This document shows, in pieces, positions 36,601 to 51,600 of a stretch of DNA of 64,000 nucleotides. The notes below the pieces were generated by a model that saw nothing but the letters and a program-made list of their open reading frames with translations, did no database searches and had not been told where the DNA came from. The first letter of the stretch is position 1, and every line of letters starts with the position of its first letter. The stretch is from positions 124,001-188,000 of the forward strand of contig VXBP01009430.1 in NCBI GenBank assembly GCA_013400115.1, written 5' to 3'. The translations under genes were made by a program, and so were the position numbers. Source of the stretch: Rhinopomastus cyanomelas. Taxonomy: Eukaryota > Chordata > Aves > Bucerotiformes > Rhinopomastidae.

Positions 36601-39600
36601 AACCACCCTGGGCAGCCCCTTCCAGTGCTCCATCACACTCACTATGAAGAAGTTCCTTCTCATATTGATGTGGAACCTTCTATGTTCCAGCTTACAACCA
36701 TTGCCCCTCATCCTATCACTAGATGACATTGACAAGAGCCCAGCTCCATCCTCCCAACACCCACCCTTCAAATATTTGTAGACATTAATGAGGTCACCCC
36801 TCAGTCTCCTCCAAGCTAAAGAGACCCGGCTCCCTCAGCCTCTCCTCATAAGGGAGGTCCTCTACTTCCTTCATCATCCTTGTTGCCCTACGCTGGACCC
36901 TTTCCAGCAGCTCCACATCCCTCTTGAACTGAGGAGCCCAGAACTGGACACAATACTCCAGGTGTGGTGTCACCAGGGCAGAGTAGAGGGGAAGAAGGGC
37001 CTCTCTTGATCTGCTAACCACCCCCTTTCTGATCCACCCCAGGATGCTGTTGGCCCTCTTGGCCACAAGAGCACATTGCTGGCTCATAGTCATCCTGCTG
37101 GCCACCAGGACCCTCAGGTCTCTTCCTCCTAAACTACTCTCCAACAACTCAGTTCTCAGCCTATACTGGTACCTGGGGTTGTTCTTGCCCACATGCCAGA
37201 CTCTACATTTACCCTTGTTATACTTCATTAAGTTTCTCTCAGCCCAGCTCTCCAGCCTGTCCAGATCTCGCTGAATGGCAGCACAGTCTGCAGGGGTGTC
37301 GGCGATACCACCCAGCTTTGTGTCATCAGCAAACTTGCTGACAGTCCATGCCAATCCCTCATCCAAGTCATTAATGAATAGATTGAACAGGACTGATCCC
37401 AGTACTGACCCCTGGGACACTCCACTAGATACAGGCCTCCAACCAGACTCTGTCCCTTTGACCATCACTCTCTGACTTCTATCCTGTAGCCAGTTTACAA
37501 TCCACCTCACTGCCTGATAATCTAGACCACACTGCCTCAGTTTGTCTGCGAGGATGCTGTGAGAGGCTGTGTCAAATGCCTTACTCAAGTCGAGATAGAC
37601 CACAATCAAGCCTTAGCTTACCATCAGCAGCCCATGTCCTGTTCCTTTGTAGGACCTCACCTCCCAAAGCTCAATTTGCATGAGATTTGTGCAGCCCCCC
37701 AGCATGAGCTCAAAAGAGCCACTCACCGGCTCTGTGCAAACATCGCTGTTTTCAATGACGTTGGCATCTCCAACAACTTTCCCTAGTTCTCTCTCAAGAG
37801 ACGCCAAAGATTCCTGGGCCTGTAAAGAAGGGGAAAAAAAAAAGACAAAAGAATCCTAAGAGAGGCGGCACAACCGTTAGCAAAGGCTGAGAAGCAAACC
37901 TCCATCTCTCCCAAAGCGCTAAGGAAACTGCTGTTCAGGAAGAAATCTGCTTTATGCCACATTTGCCCAAGAGACCGTTCATATCTGCTGAGACTGTTGG
38001 GTCTCCTTGCAATCAGCAGCATTTAAGAGCAAGCCCAGAAGGAAGCTTTGATAGCCTCATGTCAAGTTATTAGGTGAAAACTGTATTGTGCTAGAGCAGT
38101 GCAGGCAGATCTCCAACTGTCTAACCGTATAGCTGCATTTATGTAGAATATACCACGACCCATAGACATCAGCACAGCCCACACCACATCAGCATCCAAC
38201 GCAATGTCCTGAGCAAAGCGCTTTGAACCTTCTTACAGCAGGTCCCATTTTACCTTCTCGCCTCCTGGCTGTGCTGTTTGATCATCTGTCCCTGTCTCTG
38301 GACAAGACTTGCCCCACCAATAGCTCTGCCCACTCCAGTCCTGCAAGAGTGCAGCCCAGTTCCTTTACTATGCAGCTACTACAGGAGGAACAAGGTGCTG
38401 AACAAGTTCAGAGCCAGAGCTCAACCACTCCGCAGGCTATTTGTGCCTCCATTTGGCTATTCTTGCCTCTTTTCATCAATTCTCCTGTGAGGGGTTCATT
38501 GCTAGGGTGAAACAGCACTGAGACCTTTCATGCTTAAAAGATCTCGTAAGAGCAGCCATTGCAGAAGGGCAGAGGTAACCCCCTCTGCTTGTCTCGTGGA
38601 GCTGATGTTAAAGATTTGCAGTCTCCTGGGTTATGGATGATTTGCAGCCACATGCAAGAGGGCTGGTGGCTTGTAAACCACCTGTAACCCTCTGTCATGA
38701 GAGGCTGGATTTAAAAGCTTCATGCTGTGATGTGGGTGTAAGGCTGTGGGATGGGCTTTTTGTTAGGCCAATCTTCTTCGAATAGAGAATTATTTGTCAG
38801 CCTCAAATCACCACTTGTTCCCACTGCCATGAAATTATCATCACAAACAAGAGACTCTTTCATGAAGGATAATTAAACAGAGCTGTTAGTTGCAGGTATC
38901 TTTCACAAGATCTTACACCCACGGTCCCAACCAGTTGGGGAACCCCAAGTGGAGCTAAGACACCCCACTTGGAAGCCTCCTCAAGCTGCTCAAATCACGT
39001 ATTCCTGCACTGCGAAACTACAGGTCTTGAGGGGTTTGATGACATTTAGATCTGCAAGTGTTAAGGGTCTCCACTCACCTTAGGCAAGTCACCAGCTACC
39101 TTCTGTCTCTCGTTTTGATCAACTTTGAGTTTGGATAGTGTTTCGTTTAGCTGTGTTTTCAGCTGCAAAACAGTAGCAGAAGATCAGTTTTACACAGAAC
39201 TATTTCATTTGCCTGTCCCAAGAGCTAACCCAGTGCACACCAACTGCAAGAGCGGTAACACTAACAGGAACTGCACACGCAGGATTAGTCAACAAGTATG
39301 ATGAGGTTTACAAGGACAGTCAAGGAAAAGAGACTCCATCTATCAAGATAAATGTAAAGAACAGAAACTACAGAAGAAAAGACACAGTCGGCATCAGCTT
39401 CATTACCAGCGGATTCAACTTCTCAGCTCTGTTACCAGTAGCAGTATTAGCGGGACTGACAGTACAGAAGCCTCTCTTACCACAAGTGTCAGCCCAGACT
39501 TTAACTGAATTCACGTAAAAATGTAGATTGTCATCTTCCTAACTCAGACTAAATAGGCCCTTTAATAATAAAGTGCTGAATAAACTAAAAAGCTCTACTT

Positions 39601-42600
39601 GTCATCTTAATAAAGCACCACTTACAACTATGTTGACTTAACCAGTCTGCTAATGTCACATCAAGGCATGAATCACTGACATGACTATATTAAATTGTCT
39701 ATTGTGCTTAAATTCAATCCCCAAAAAAGTGAAACTATTTCAGTCAAGAGGGATGAATACTTTGTACCGGCTGCCCTTCAGCTCCAGCCTTCCAAAGAAC
39801 ACAAACATTTTTTTAGAGAACCTTTCAATTGCTCTTCAACACAGTACAGGGAAGCAGCCACAGCACTTAACGCTTGAGCCTCAAAGACGAGTGCTAACGA
39901 GGAGCTCGAGTGCCAATTTTGTTGGATTTGTGCCTCAAGTGCTCTGTGCTCATGTTCACTAGTCCTGCTGTCAATCTACCTGGGAGCCAGCAGGGGATTA
40001 AAGTGAACAATAGGCTACTCAGAGCCCTGAATTCTCACCAGTTCCAAACTTGCTCCTTACATTCCTCTTACCTTTGGAAGGCTGCTCCCACTTTGGAGCA
40101 CCCAGACTGATGGATGCTGGTGTTCTGCCTTTTGGAGAAGTACTGTTGAGCTATTCTGCAGTTTCAGCTTCTCTCCTTGCTCACCTTATACATCACTGGG
40201 AAATGCATTTTGAAGTCACATCATTTCTATTCCTCAGCCTCCTGCCTACTGCAAAGCAACACTCCAATACACTGGACAGCACTCCCAAGCCATTTGCACC
40301 AAAGTAGTTGTTTACCACCTCCTCACACTCCTACCTTGGTGCACAGCATGACCAGATTGCAGAGCTGAGCTGCCCTAGGAGGGCAGGATTATTGCCTGTT
40401 CCAGAGGCTGGTGGTTACTGATTAACTCTGGGATAGACATTTAATTCCCATTTCCCTTGTTTTCAGAACTAGAAGCTTTGGTTGCCAAGGCAGGAAGCTA
40501 ATCAATGCTGCACTAGGCTTGCCAGGCATACTACTAACTTATGCACAGTGTTATCATGGTAGAGTTTTTTTTAAAATCAACTCTTTGAACTCAGCTAAAT
40601 TAGTGGCAGTGCACTGGTGAGATCAGCAGCTCAGCCTGCAGTGACAGGTTGTCTCTAAAAGCCAACAGAAGACATAATGACAGACAACCTTCCCCTGTTC
40701 TGGCTCAAAAGCAAGAAAGGCTTGTTGAAACGCAAGCAAAGGAAGGATCTGACTGCTCCACGGTGCTGAAACAGGTGAGAAGGGAAAGGGCTCAGACTAG
40801 AAAACCATGCAGCTTTGGGTCTATAGGGCTGGCTTTGGTTAATCCAACTCCTTCTTGAGAAAAGCTGGTATAGAAGCATTACTGGCCAGGGAGCATTTCT
40901 AGCCAAATAGGTTGTATCACAGTGCATGCAGCAAGCCAGCATAACTATGCAGCCACACCAGGACACCAGCTCCTGAATGGCTGGATGCTCTCCAACAATC
41001 CAGCATGGGTTCTGGCCAAGTTTTGTATGTTCAGAGAGGATGGAGAAGACTCTGCACAGTCAGAGCACAGATACCACAGCTGAATCCTCAAAAAGTTTGG
41101 GGGAGGGAGGGGAAAAAAAAAAAAAAAAAAAAATCAACCAGAGATTAATCCTCACATTAAACTGATTAAACAACACCACTGTGGTTTTAAGGGCACTACA
41201 CTTGCTGTTGCATGTGGCTATGCTGTTACACACTGATTCTCAAGAAGTTTCAGGAATGAAGGTCTTACAGACTTTGGGAAAAGTCTTAAAAACCAGACAT
41301 GCTATTGTTAAGAGCAGAGAAAGAGACATATTGTAGAAGTCAGACTACATAAGTGATTGTGATGGACAAAAATATCAAGCTGAAGAGGTTAGCAGAACAG
41401 ACAGGATTTGAAATAAGTCTCTGCTTCATAAGTACGCTGGGAGCCTAAGTTTGTGCCCAGCAGAGAAGAAGCTTCTTACCAAATTTAACTCTTCATTCTG
41501 TCTTACTGCTTCAGAATATGAATCATCAAGTTTTTTCTGCAATTCAGTCAAGAGATCTTTGAGCTGAAATGAAGTTTAGAGTTTTAGGATTTGTCTCCTT
41601 AGGATGCCCCGCTTTTCTTCTGCTCAGTTATTAGTGTGTCGCTCTAGCCTAAGGTCACACAAGCAAATCAATTCCTCAGCCACGGGGGCTAAAGCATTAG
41701 ATTAGTTTGCAAGCCAACTGGTAGCCAAGAGAAAAAGAACAATTTGATCAATTATCTTTACCTCTCTGACTTCTGATACATAAGTAGATCGCTCTATTTC
41801 TGCCTTTTCTAGTTCACTTTCCAAATGTTCTCTCTCTTTTTTAAGCTAGAAACAGAAAAAGAGAGTTAAAACAGATGTTGTCAATGCTTTCACACCATAT
41901 CATTTTCTTGATTTATAATTAGCTATAAATTCCTATCAAATATTCCGTGACATTTACAGAGCATTTCAAACCCAATGACTGCAGAGCACAGACTTCAACT
42001 GTCACAATTCAGAAAGATGGAAAGACCCAAGCCCTACAACAAACAGTGAACTGTTTAGTCTCCCAAGCAAAAAGCCCCAGTGGGTGAGCACAGAGGCATA
42101 AAAAAAAAATCATTCCCAGTACCCAACTTCTCTGCTTCTTAAAAAACACTGTCCCAAAGACCCAGATTAAACTGCAGAGTAGGAGACAAGCCCTGTGCAG
42201 CCCTTACAGCACAAACTTAACTCATGTTTAAGCAACAAAAAGCTTCAAAGACAATAAAACAAACATCTGTACGTACAGTTTCAACTTCTTTGACTTCTTC
42301 CTTTAATCTCTCTACCTCGTGCTCCAAAGAAATGACTGAAGAACGTACCTGCAGTTTTCAGGAAAGACAAGTACAGCATTTAGTTGGGTTGGTTTGAGAC
42401 AGAACGCTCTATTTTCACACACAAGGTTAATTGTATGATCTAAAGAATAACTAGGGAGTCATTTTATTTGATGACTGAATAAAATAAGATGTTCATTTAA
42501 AATATTTCAATATACCAAGTCATCATTAGAACATCTTCCCCATCTTCTCCCCACATAAGTTCCGTAACTTTAGAGCCAGGATGCTTGAAAATCTGTAATG

Positions 42601-45600
42601 ACAGGCAGCGACAGGACTAGGGGGAATGGAGCAAAGTTGGAGATAGGTAGATTTAGAGTGGATGGGAGGAGGAAGTTCTTCACTGTTAGAGTGGTTAGAG
42701 CCTGGAATGGGTTGCTCAGGAAGGTGGTGGAGGCCCCATCCTTGGAGGTGTTTAAAGCCAGGCTGGATGGGGCTCTGGCCAGCCTGGTCTAGGATGGGGT
42801 GTCCCTGCCCATGGTAGGGGAGTTGGAACTGGATGATCCTGTAGTCCCTTCTAACCCAGACTGACTGTATGACTTGGTCTGGATGATCCTGCTGCGGCAG
42901 GGGGATTGGACTAGATGATCTTTCGAGGTCCCTTCCAATCCCTAATGATTTCATGATTCTATGATTCTATGAATGTAAGGCCTAAGCCATTAGCCCTGGT
43001 AAGGGAAAGAAGTCATTCCTAGATGGCAAAACTGTCTCCATCTGCAATACAAAGCCAAATGCAGCATATGTAACCTTATTTAATACCGCATAAGCACAGC
43101 AGATGGTAGCACATGTATAGTTCAAGATCTGAACAGCCTTTTATAAGCCCTTCAAAGATAATGTTTATACATCATCTGTCTGCTCCAAACTCATACTCTG
43201 ACACTCAAAAAGTACTTCAGAAATAATTTCTTATTTAAAAAAAAAAAAAAAGCAGTTTGACCTACTTTAATTCTAGATTAGGAAAGAAACATAAAAGGAT
43301 TTTTCTTCCCATTTTTGCTAGCAGAGCCTCCCTGAAAATGAAAAGCTTTGCAGGCAATTTCAAGTGTAATTAGTTGGCCATAATAAATTAAGCAGTACAT
43401 TAACAGCTTCCAAAAGTGTGTAACCATTATACGATACTTAATTTTTACCACTGAACCTGTTACCTGTTCTCAAATGGACTTTAAAGGGAAAAAACAAACC
43501 AGATGCTTAAAAGAAACTCAACCTGAGTTGCCAAGATCAGAATTATTACTATTTCTGGGCTCATTAATGGGACACATGCAGGTTCCTGGATCTTTGGATT
43601 CCTACCCCATCAGCATTACTATTACTATGTGGTATGCTGCATCACCTGAAAAGGATGGATCCACATTATGGGGGCAAAAACCTTATAACTGTTCATTTGA
43701 TCATGATCTCCAAAGACAGCACCAGGAACAGCCACACAGATCTAAAAAGAATCAAGATTCCCTCCATTCTTCAGGGGTTTTGTAATGGAAATGTGTTTCT
43801 CAAAAATCACCCTAGCATGGAATTAGGTATCACAGCACCAAAAATACTGTTGATATAAGGAGGGACCATTCCTGTTAGAACTATTGCAGACCTTTTTCAC
43901 CTACTGGTAATGCACAACCAGTGCTGTCCTACACCTGCTCACCACCCTCTGTGGATTCACTACCTGGCTACAGCCAAAAATTTAAAGAGCAGATCTTCAG
44001 AAATACCTGTTTAAGTTCTTTCTGTGATTCTTCAACTTTAATCTTCCATTTCTTTTCTTCTTCTTCCACACTTCTCTGTAGCCTTTGTAAAATCCCCTCC
44101 TAAGAAGACAGCAGGGTTTGAAAGCTTTCAGGAGAAGAAAGGCAGCCTGAAACATCACAAGGCACAAGGAAGGTCCTGCTTACCGTCTCAGCCAGAACCG
44201 ATTTGTATTTCTCACACTCCAGTTGCAGCAGCACGTGCATCTCCTCGGCCTCCTTCAACTTCTGCTCCATGGCCTGGCAAAGGAAAGAGGGAGCAGAAGA
44301 GTCACAACTTTGCTGAAGGATTTGAATTCTGTTACTTATCTTGTTTCAAACAAGCTGGTGTCTTCATATTGATCTTTTTGAACCCAAAAGACAACAGCTC
44401 ACCTAGGTTGGTTTGGATCCAAGCTATGTATAAACAGCTTTCCAGTACCTGAAGGGGCTACAAGGAAGCTGGAGGGGGTTTTTGTGAGACTCTAGTGATA
44501 GGGCAAGGAACATGGGTTCAAGTTAAAAGAGGGGAGATTGAGATGAGACCCGAGGCAGAAATTCCTCCATGTGTGGGTGCTGAGGTTCTGGCACACACTG
44601 TCAAGGGAGGCTGTGGCTGCTCCATCCCTGGAAGTGTTCAAGGCCAGGCTGAATGGGCCTGTGGGCAACCTGGTCTGGTGAGAGGTGTTGCTGCCCATGG
44701 CAGGGGGTTTTGCACTGGATCATCTGAGGCCTCTTCCAATGCAAACTAGTCCATGATTGTATAACTTGCAATAATCACAAGCTTTATGTGGATTACTGCA
44801 GCAATGCAGAGCCACATGAAAAAACCCAGGAACTTGAAAAAAGAAACAGGATTCTGAATCTCATTAAGATTTTTCTAACTCCACATGGTGCTTTTTGAAG
44901 ACAAAAATCCATTTCTTATCTGCAAGATGCAAATACCACAAAACAAATTTTCTTTTGGCCTGCTCACTGATTTGAACTTCACAATCCAGAGCACAACTTG
45001 CAAGGCTTCTATCAGAAAATACTTTACGCCACATATGAGGGAACTGTCCCACCGTTCATACTTACCTGGACGTCTGCAGATCCTGAAGCCTCTCTCAGGT
45101 ACTCTTTTGCCATCTTTTCAAATCCACATATCCATTCCCTGTGGCTCTGCTGGGAAAGGCAGTCAGTTAAAAGCTGAGAACAACCTTAATAAATCTATCT
45201 TAAAGATGTTTGCCTCCTAACTGCAGGCTTACAGAGCAGTATTTCCATTCCCTAAATCCCACTGCACAGGCTGACAGCAGCAGCTCAGCCAGTACCGCAT
45301 GCAGCCAAGCTGAGCTGACACTCATTGGGCAGTAATCCAGGAGCACGAGGTTATGAGACACACAGCTCAGTGGAGCTTGGAAGTGCTGGAAAACAACTGG
45401 GTGACAGTGGTCTCATTACAGGCAGCAGGGCCCTCCAAGAAGTATTTGGAGACTTAAGGGAATCTTTCTCCGAATGCCTGAGCAGTCAGCGCAGACACTT
45501 GCTACATAATTCTGGGGATCTACTAGAAAAAGTGGTTTATAGCCTTCTAGGAAAAGCCTTTTGAAAGGCTATTCCCCGCTCATCGGGAGACTAACTTCAG

Positions 45601-48600
45601 CACGTCGGAGAACCATTTTACATCTAAGTATTAAAAACCTGTTCATGTTACAAATGAAATGCAGGTTTCCCCAGTTTCCCAGCATCATTAAGACAATCTA
45701 AACCATATGAACCCAGTGCACTTCTCTCAGAAACAATTGAAAGCCACCAAGAACACTGAATTGGAAAGCAGTGGTTTCTGAAAGAACTTTGGGAACACAA
45801 CAAGCCTTCCTGAGCTGTATACACTGGCAACTGAGGCAGAAATCCTCAGCCCTGGAAGAAGGGCAGGCCCAACCATTATCTGCACAGCCAAGGAAGATAC
45901 ATCCCCACTGTGCCAGACAGCGAGCAAAAACAACAGAGCTCATCTGCCCCAAAAACTTACTATCCGAGTTAAACACAAGATAACACAGACTGAGCAATCA
46001 CTTGTTAGGGCAGCAAAACCTAAAACCTGTTTATACTTTTCTTGAAGTAACCATCTGCCTCTCTGCTGCTGGCAAAAATAGAAGACATATCCCATCAGAA
46101 AACCCCTGGATTAAATGGGGCTATGGGAGATGCTCCAGATTACTGCACATCCTACTGCCAGCATCCCCAGACTGCAACAGCAGAGTAAGAAAATCTCATT
46201 CTCTTACCACATTAGAAGGAACAGAGACTTTAGGGAAGAGCTTCTGGAGTAGCTGACGTGTCTCCACCTCAGCAGCTTCCAGATGCTGCTGCTTCTCCTA
46301 AACCAAGCAAAAAAAGTTCAAGTTAAATTGGGCAACACACTCTACAGACCTGTGACAGCTTCTACTATGCCTAGAATTACTGACTTAGCCTTCAAAGTCA
46401 CTCTAAGTGAGAAAGGTGCTACAGTCTCTTTAAAATTGACAGTAGATTGCTTCAAATATTGACACCGAATTGCTTCTGAATTTGGCTTGACATTTTTTTG
46501 TGCTTAAGTTTTATTTTCTGAAGTTTCCCCTGCAATGCAGCCTGTTTGTACAGAAATTACACCATCACTCACTTGCTCACAAAACGACACAAGCTACACT
46601 GTGCCGAGTAACTGTGTTTACAGATCACACCAACCCTGTCACTCCAGTGGAGCAATCCAAAACCAATCAACAATTGGTCAATCAACAGTATTTTAAAAAT
46701 TAATCCTTTTTTTATAAAAAAATTTGGGGGGCAGAATGACCAAAATTTAATGTCACTTCATCAAAAAGCAGAAACTAAATCAGAGTTATTCAAGTCAGAA
46801 AGAAACTTTGTGTTAATGCACATTTGATCCAGGCCAAGAAAGCAACATTTAATCTTCTAAATATTCCTTCTCAGTACTCAAGAGGGAGATTTTTACATCC
46901 TCATTCCCCAAGCTTGGATGCAATGGGAATTAATTGTTAGAGCTGTGTTATAATCGCCAGGTTTTGTATCATTGCTCTGCAAACAGAAAACATAGACCCA
47001 AGGGCAGCACGGACCTATCGTTCCAGGTACCTAATGTTAGAATCAGCCCAGCCACAAGACGTTCACTTGCTGTGCTGGTGGGGTGGGATTAGTTTAGCCT
47101 TACGATGCTCAGGCTCCCATGGAAGTTTAGATACAGAAGGAGCCTCTGTGGAAGGGCAGCTTTGAGCAAATATCCCTGGTAATCTCTTGGTTTGGTTTTG
47201 CCCCGTGGCTGTGCCTTGCTGCTCTGCGTTCCTCTGCTGTGAGACAGCAGTGGCATTAGTGAGGTGAGATTCAGAGATGGAAACAGACATTGGGTAGTGG
47301 AGTTGTGCTACGTGACAGTTAGCTTTCAGCAATTTAGGAGCCACCAACAAATGGCACATGGCTGCTTGCTAAAGCTTTCTGGCTGCAAGAGAAGGTAAGC
47401 AAAGCACTGGTATATGGCAAAAGCAGCAGGGCTGAGCACAGACATTTCCACAACACAGATACACGATCCCAAACAGGAACCCCTCTGCTTCCAGCTACCT
47501 GACTTGCGTTTTCAAAGTTATTTTGAGGTTTTGGAAGCTGCATAGTGACAATTAACAGCTAATGAAGCTCACAGCAAACACAGACTCCTTTCAGAGCAAT
47601 TTGCAGCCTGAATCATTTTGAGCACTGGCTCTGACAGGACTTGTGGAGCTTCATGTGCTGTCACTGCTTTGGTGACACTGTTCTCCTGAGCAGTTCCCAG
47701 CTATTTAAATCATCATCTAATTCTGCTTTTTCACAGGTCCAACAGATTTACTGAAGCACAGTGAAAGCCCTGGAGATGAAAGCAGGTTGCTCACTAACAT
47801 AGTTTTAACTCTAGAGCTCCCCAATAAAGAAAAAAAGCGATTCACAACAGCTCTAACAACGATGCAAAACAGCACTCAAGAAAACAACCAGCATGCTCAC
47901 AAACTAAACACAACAGGAAGAAGCAGAGGTGAGAGGGTATGAATGACCACTCAGAACAGACTTCTATTTAAAACTGCAGTAAAAGGTCAAAACGCCTCCA
48001 TTTCATTGAAAAAAATCAAAAAATAAAAGCAGCCGCAGATCTGCTTCTAGCTCAAACGTATCATTTCTGGCGGTTAAGGTTACAACCTTGGCAGTCTTGT
48101 TCAGTTTGTCCTGCAGCAATTTTTCAGTTGATGCCAATGCTTCCATTGCTTCCCAGTTTTTCTCCCGAAGCTCCTAATCGTTTTTAGAAAGAACGATTTC
48201 AGTTCAGCCAATATTAAAAAAAAAACCCACTGTTTTCCCCCCTTTTTCCTTATCCTTTTACTTTGGAGAAATCTTTTTTGCGTTACGTTCCATCATTTGC
48301 ATTTAAATGCTGGTTGCTGCAAAGATCATTTTGGCTCAGTTGAGATAAACTAGCAAAAACCTAGGGTGATGCTCAAAGAGTCTGAATGAAAAAGAGGGAG
48401 GGGGGCACATTAAAAAATTGCCAATTTCTACCCAACCCTCCCCACCCATGGGTTCCCAAACCGATGCAGGTGTCACCGCAGAACGGAACACTGCGGTGGC
48501 CGCACACTTTGACTGCACTTGTGAAAAGAAAGAGGGAAGTTTTCAAAGTAGTGAGGAACACAGACACCAAACCACAGAATACACAACAGAGTGTTAGGCG

Positions 48601-51600
48601 TGTTGGCATGGCACAGCCCAGCACGGATCCCTGTGTACAGAGAGCCGTGGACACACTTATGCCCCTGATCTTGCCATCAGATTTAGCTGGGGAGATCCTT
48701 GGGAGTCAGCCCAAACCTACTAAGCCAGGGCTGGTTTTAGAAACACAAAGCTCAGGGCCTTAGTCTGCAGCTTGGAAGAGTGCACTCGCTCTGCTGTGCC
48801 CACAGAAAACTGGTTTGCTGCTCACCAGCCCTCCTGGGAGGTTTTCGGATCTCACCAGGGGTGAGCACACCCCAGACCTGCATGGACACACCAGTGTGCT
48901 GTGCTTCTGCCTCTTTCTTGGCGAGGTTATCAAACGTGTAGCCCACAAAATAGCAACTGCAAGCTCAGCCACTGTCCAGCTCAGCTCAGGACATTGAGGG
49001 AGCTCTTCTAAAAAGAGTCTTGCAGCTATCAGCGAGGAAGAGTAGTGGACTTTGGGGGCAGGAGATTATAGTGCTTTGGGATCTAACAGATCGTATTTCT
49101 TTTCCAACCCCCAGAGCAATCCACTTCAGTCAAGGGCTATTTTCTGAAGGCTGTAGTTTAGTTTCTTTTTTTTCAAACTTCCCACACAGAGTGCACCCAA
49201 ATCCCAGCATGTACCTACAGTACTTTTATTCTACCACTTCTATTTGCTTGAGTTTTTTACCAATTTACATAGAGCATACAACCAAGATTGGATAAATTTG
49301 TGATGTGGAAAGCTGGGACTGATAGGCATGGGCTACTTTTAGCAGCTGCCAGATTTCTGCTTGCACCACCAAGGGTACTTAGACCTTGCAGCTCCCCAGG
49401 AAAAACACACACACCTATGTTCCACCTTTCCAGCTCATCTATCTTTTGAGAATACCCAACATCTTACCCTCTACTGTATTTCAGCTCTTAAAGAAACACT
49501 ACTTGCTGAAAAGCTCATTCTCAATATTTTCCTGTTATATCTCCCTCATATTGTCCCACTTTCAAGCACTGAAGAGCTTATTGCCTGGTATTCATTAGAT
49601 TTTATCGTTAAGCCCTAAAACCTCCTAAAATACAGGGGTATTAGCTCACCGAATAAATAAATGAGCTAAACCTCCTCTATTTTAGCAGTTCTCTTCCATA
49701 TAAAAGGCACAATTCTCTTGCCCTACTGTATTACTCCACTCACGAACAACCCATACTGCACCACCAGAGCTGTACAGGAACACTGAACAGCCCTCACCTC
49801 CTTTGGGGTTAATCACTCTTAGGGCTAGGAAGAGCCAAAACTCAGTGCTTTTTAGGGCTTGCAGAATATTTTTTGGAGGATGGGGGAAGGATTTCCTTAC
49901 GTTGTTCTTTTTCCTCTGCTGCTCTAAAGCATTTCTCTGAGAGGCGAGCTCGCTCTGCAGACTGGCGATTTCCTTCTCTTTCCCTGCAACCCTAAATTAG
50001 CAAAAACAGAATCACAAACAAGTCAGGAGACATTCAGGAAACTGAGTGAAGAGTTGACACCCTTCACACAGACAGACTGGCTTCCCTTCCAGCAACACAC
50101 TCTTTGAAAAGCTGCTCTCACTGACTTGGCAGAACCACTCACTTCCCACAGCTCTGTGAACTGCAGGCTGCCAGAGCAAACCCATTGTAAAGCTGTTGTT
50201 TGCCTACAACAGGTTCCTGCACACATTTATTAAGGCCACAGCAAGGCATCGCAGTAGATGAGAGTAAGTCAGGCAGCCCATGCTCCTAACACCCCCACAA
50301 AAGCAACGCTGTCTGCTGGCTACGAGCCATTGCTTTGGAGCATCCAGTTTTTTAAGTCATTTAACTTAAAAGAGAAATAATTCAGCCAGCCCAAACAGCA
50401 TGATAGTGGAAGCACAATACAAGTTGGTATGGCATTAGCTTCCACGTAGCTCTTTAGTGAGCTCCAGCTCCACGTTCTAACATGCTTCTACTCCTGAGAT
50501 TTTCCCTGAGAAGAGATTTTCACCAGACAATTTTATCATAATGAATAACCTTTTACTAAGCTGAAGCACCATGGAAAAAGCCTGTCACCTTTGCTTGAAA
50601 CATCAGTGTTGAACTCTTTAGACACAGAGCTGAGCTGGCAAGCATTTAAAATTAAATCAATCACAGCTTGCTTACATTGGGAGCACAACATATTGCAGGC
50701 ACTGTCTGGCTGAGGACTGTTAGCGTGAGCAGAATCACCACATTTCAAGTTTTATTAGATAGTAAAGATTGATTTATTTTTTTTACTGGCCATTTCTCAC
50801 ATGCTGATACTCTACATTCAGCATTTACTTAATCTTTTGAAGTTTCATGAGCAGTAAGTGAAATGAAGTGCTCAGCAACTGCATTCAACTTCTGGCAGTA
50901 CTCACAGTTGCAGAAGCTCCTCACTCTGGACAGCCAGAGATGCCTGCAAACAGATCAGAAACTCATTAAGAGCAGACCCTGGTGCAAAGGGCACTATCTG
51001 CCTTGTTAACCAGACACTGGTGTGACCCTGAGCAGCCTTCAAGGAAGCCCTGTCCCAGTCTCCTTCAGCCAGAAGAGGCCTGGCTGTGATACAGCATGTA
51101 AAGACAAGGGTGAAAAGCTACACAAGAACAAAGCATAAGAAAGAGCAAATCCACACCGTAAAGGGAAGCAGGAACAAGATATGCAACAGCCAGAAAAGCT
51201 GGCTTAGTGTAGTCCACCCCTGAGGCTGCCCCTGGATTTGCACAATTGATACAACTACTGCTTTTCAACAGTATTAACACAAAGGTAGCACCACCCCCCT
51301 TTGACTTTGTACCTGTTTGCAATTCTCCTGCTTTAAGTCTTGAATTTGAACTTTGAAAGATTCATTTTCCCTTTGTACATCCTGTCAAAAGAGGTGAGGT
51401 AACAAACATGAGGAGACACACAGATACTCACTCACAATACCACAGAATCTCTCTGGCTGGAAGAGACCTTTAAGACTAAGTCCAACCTTTGACCCAGCAC
51501 TGTCAGGTCACTCCTAAACCTCATCCTTCAGTCCTACATTTATCTGCCTTTTAAATCCCTCCAGGGATGGTGACTTCACCACTATCCTACTCTAGTGCTT

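Larger units (their letters stand above)
32144..37726 (-). other. KTN1 intron E25-E26 (5.6 kb)
   Basis: The longest intron in the window. It holds a 5'-truncated CR1 (36462-37612, sense), an older CR1 (33625-34120, sense), and otherwise unique AT-rich DNA. A plus-strand open stretch at 35199-35480 has no recognisable domain and is treated as chance. Confidence 0.85.
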
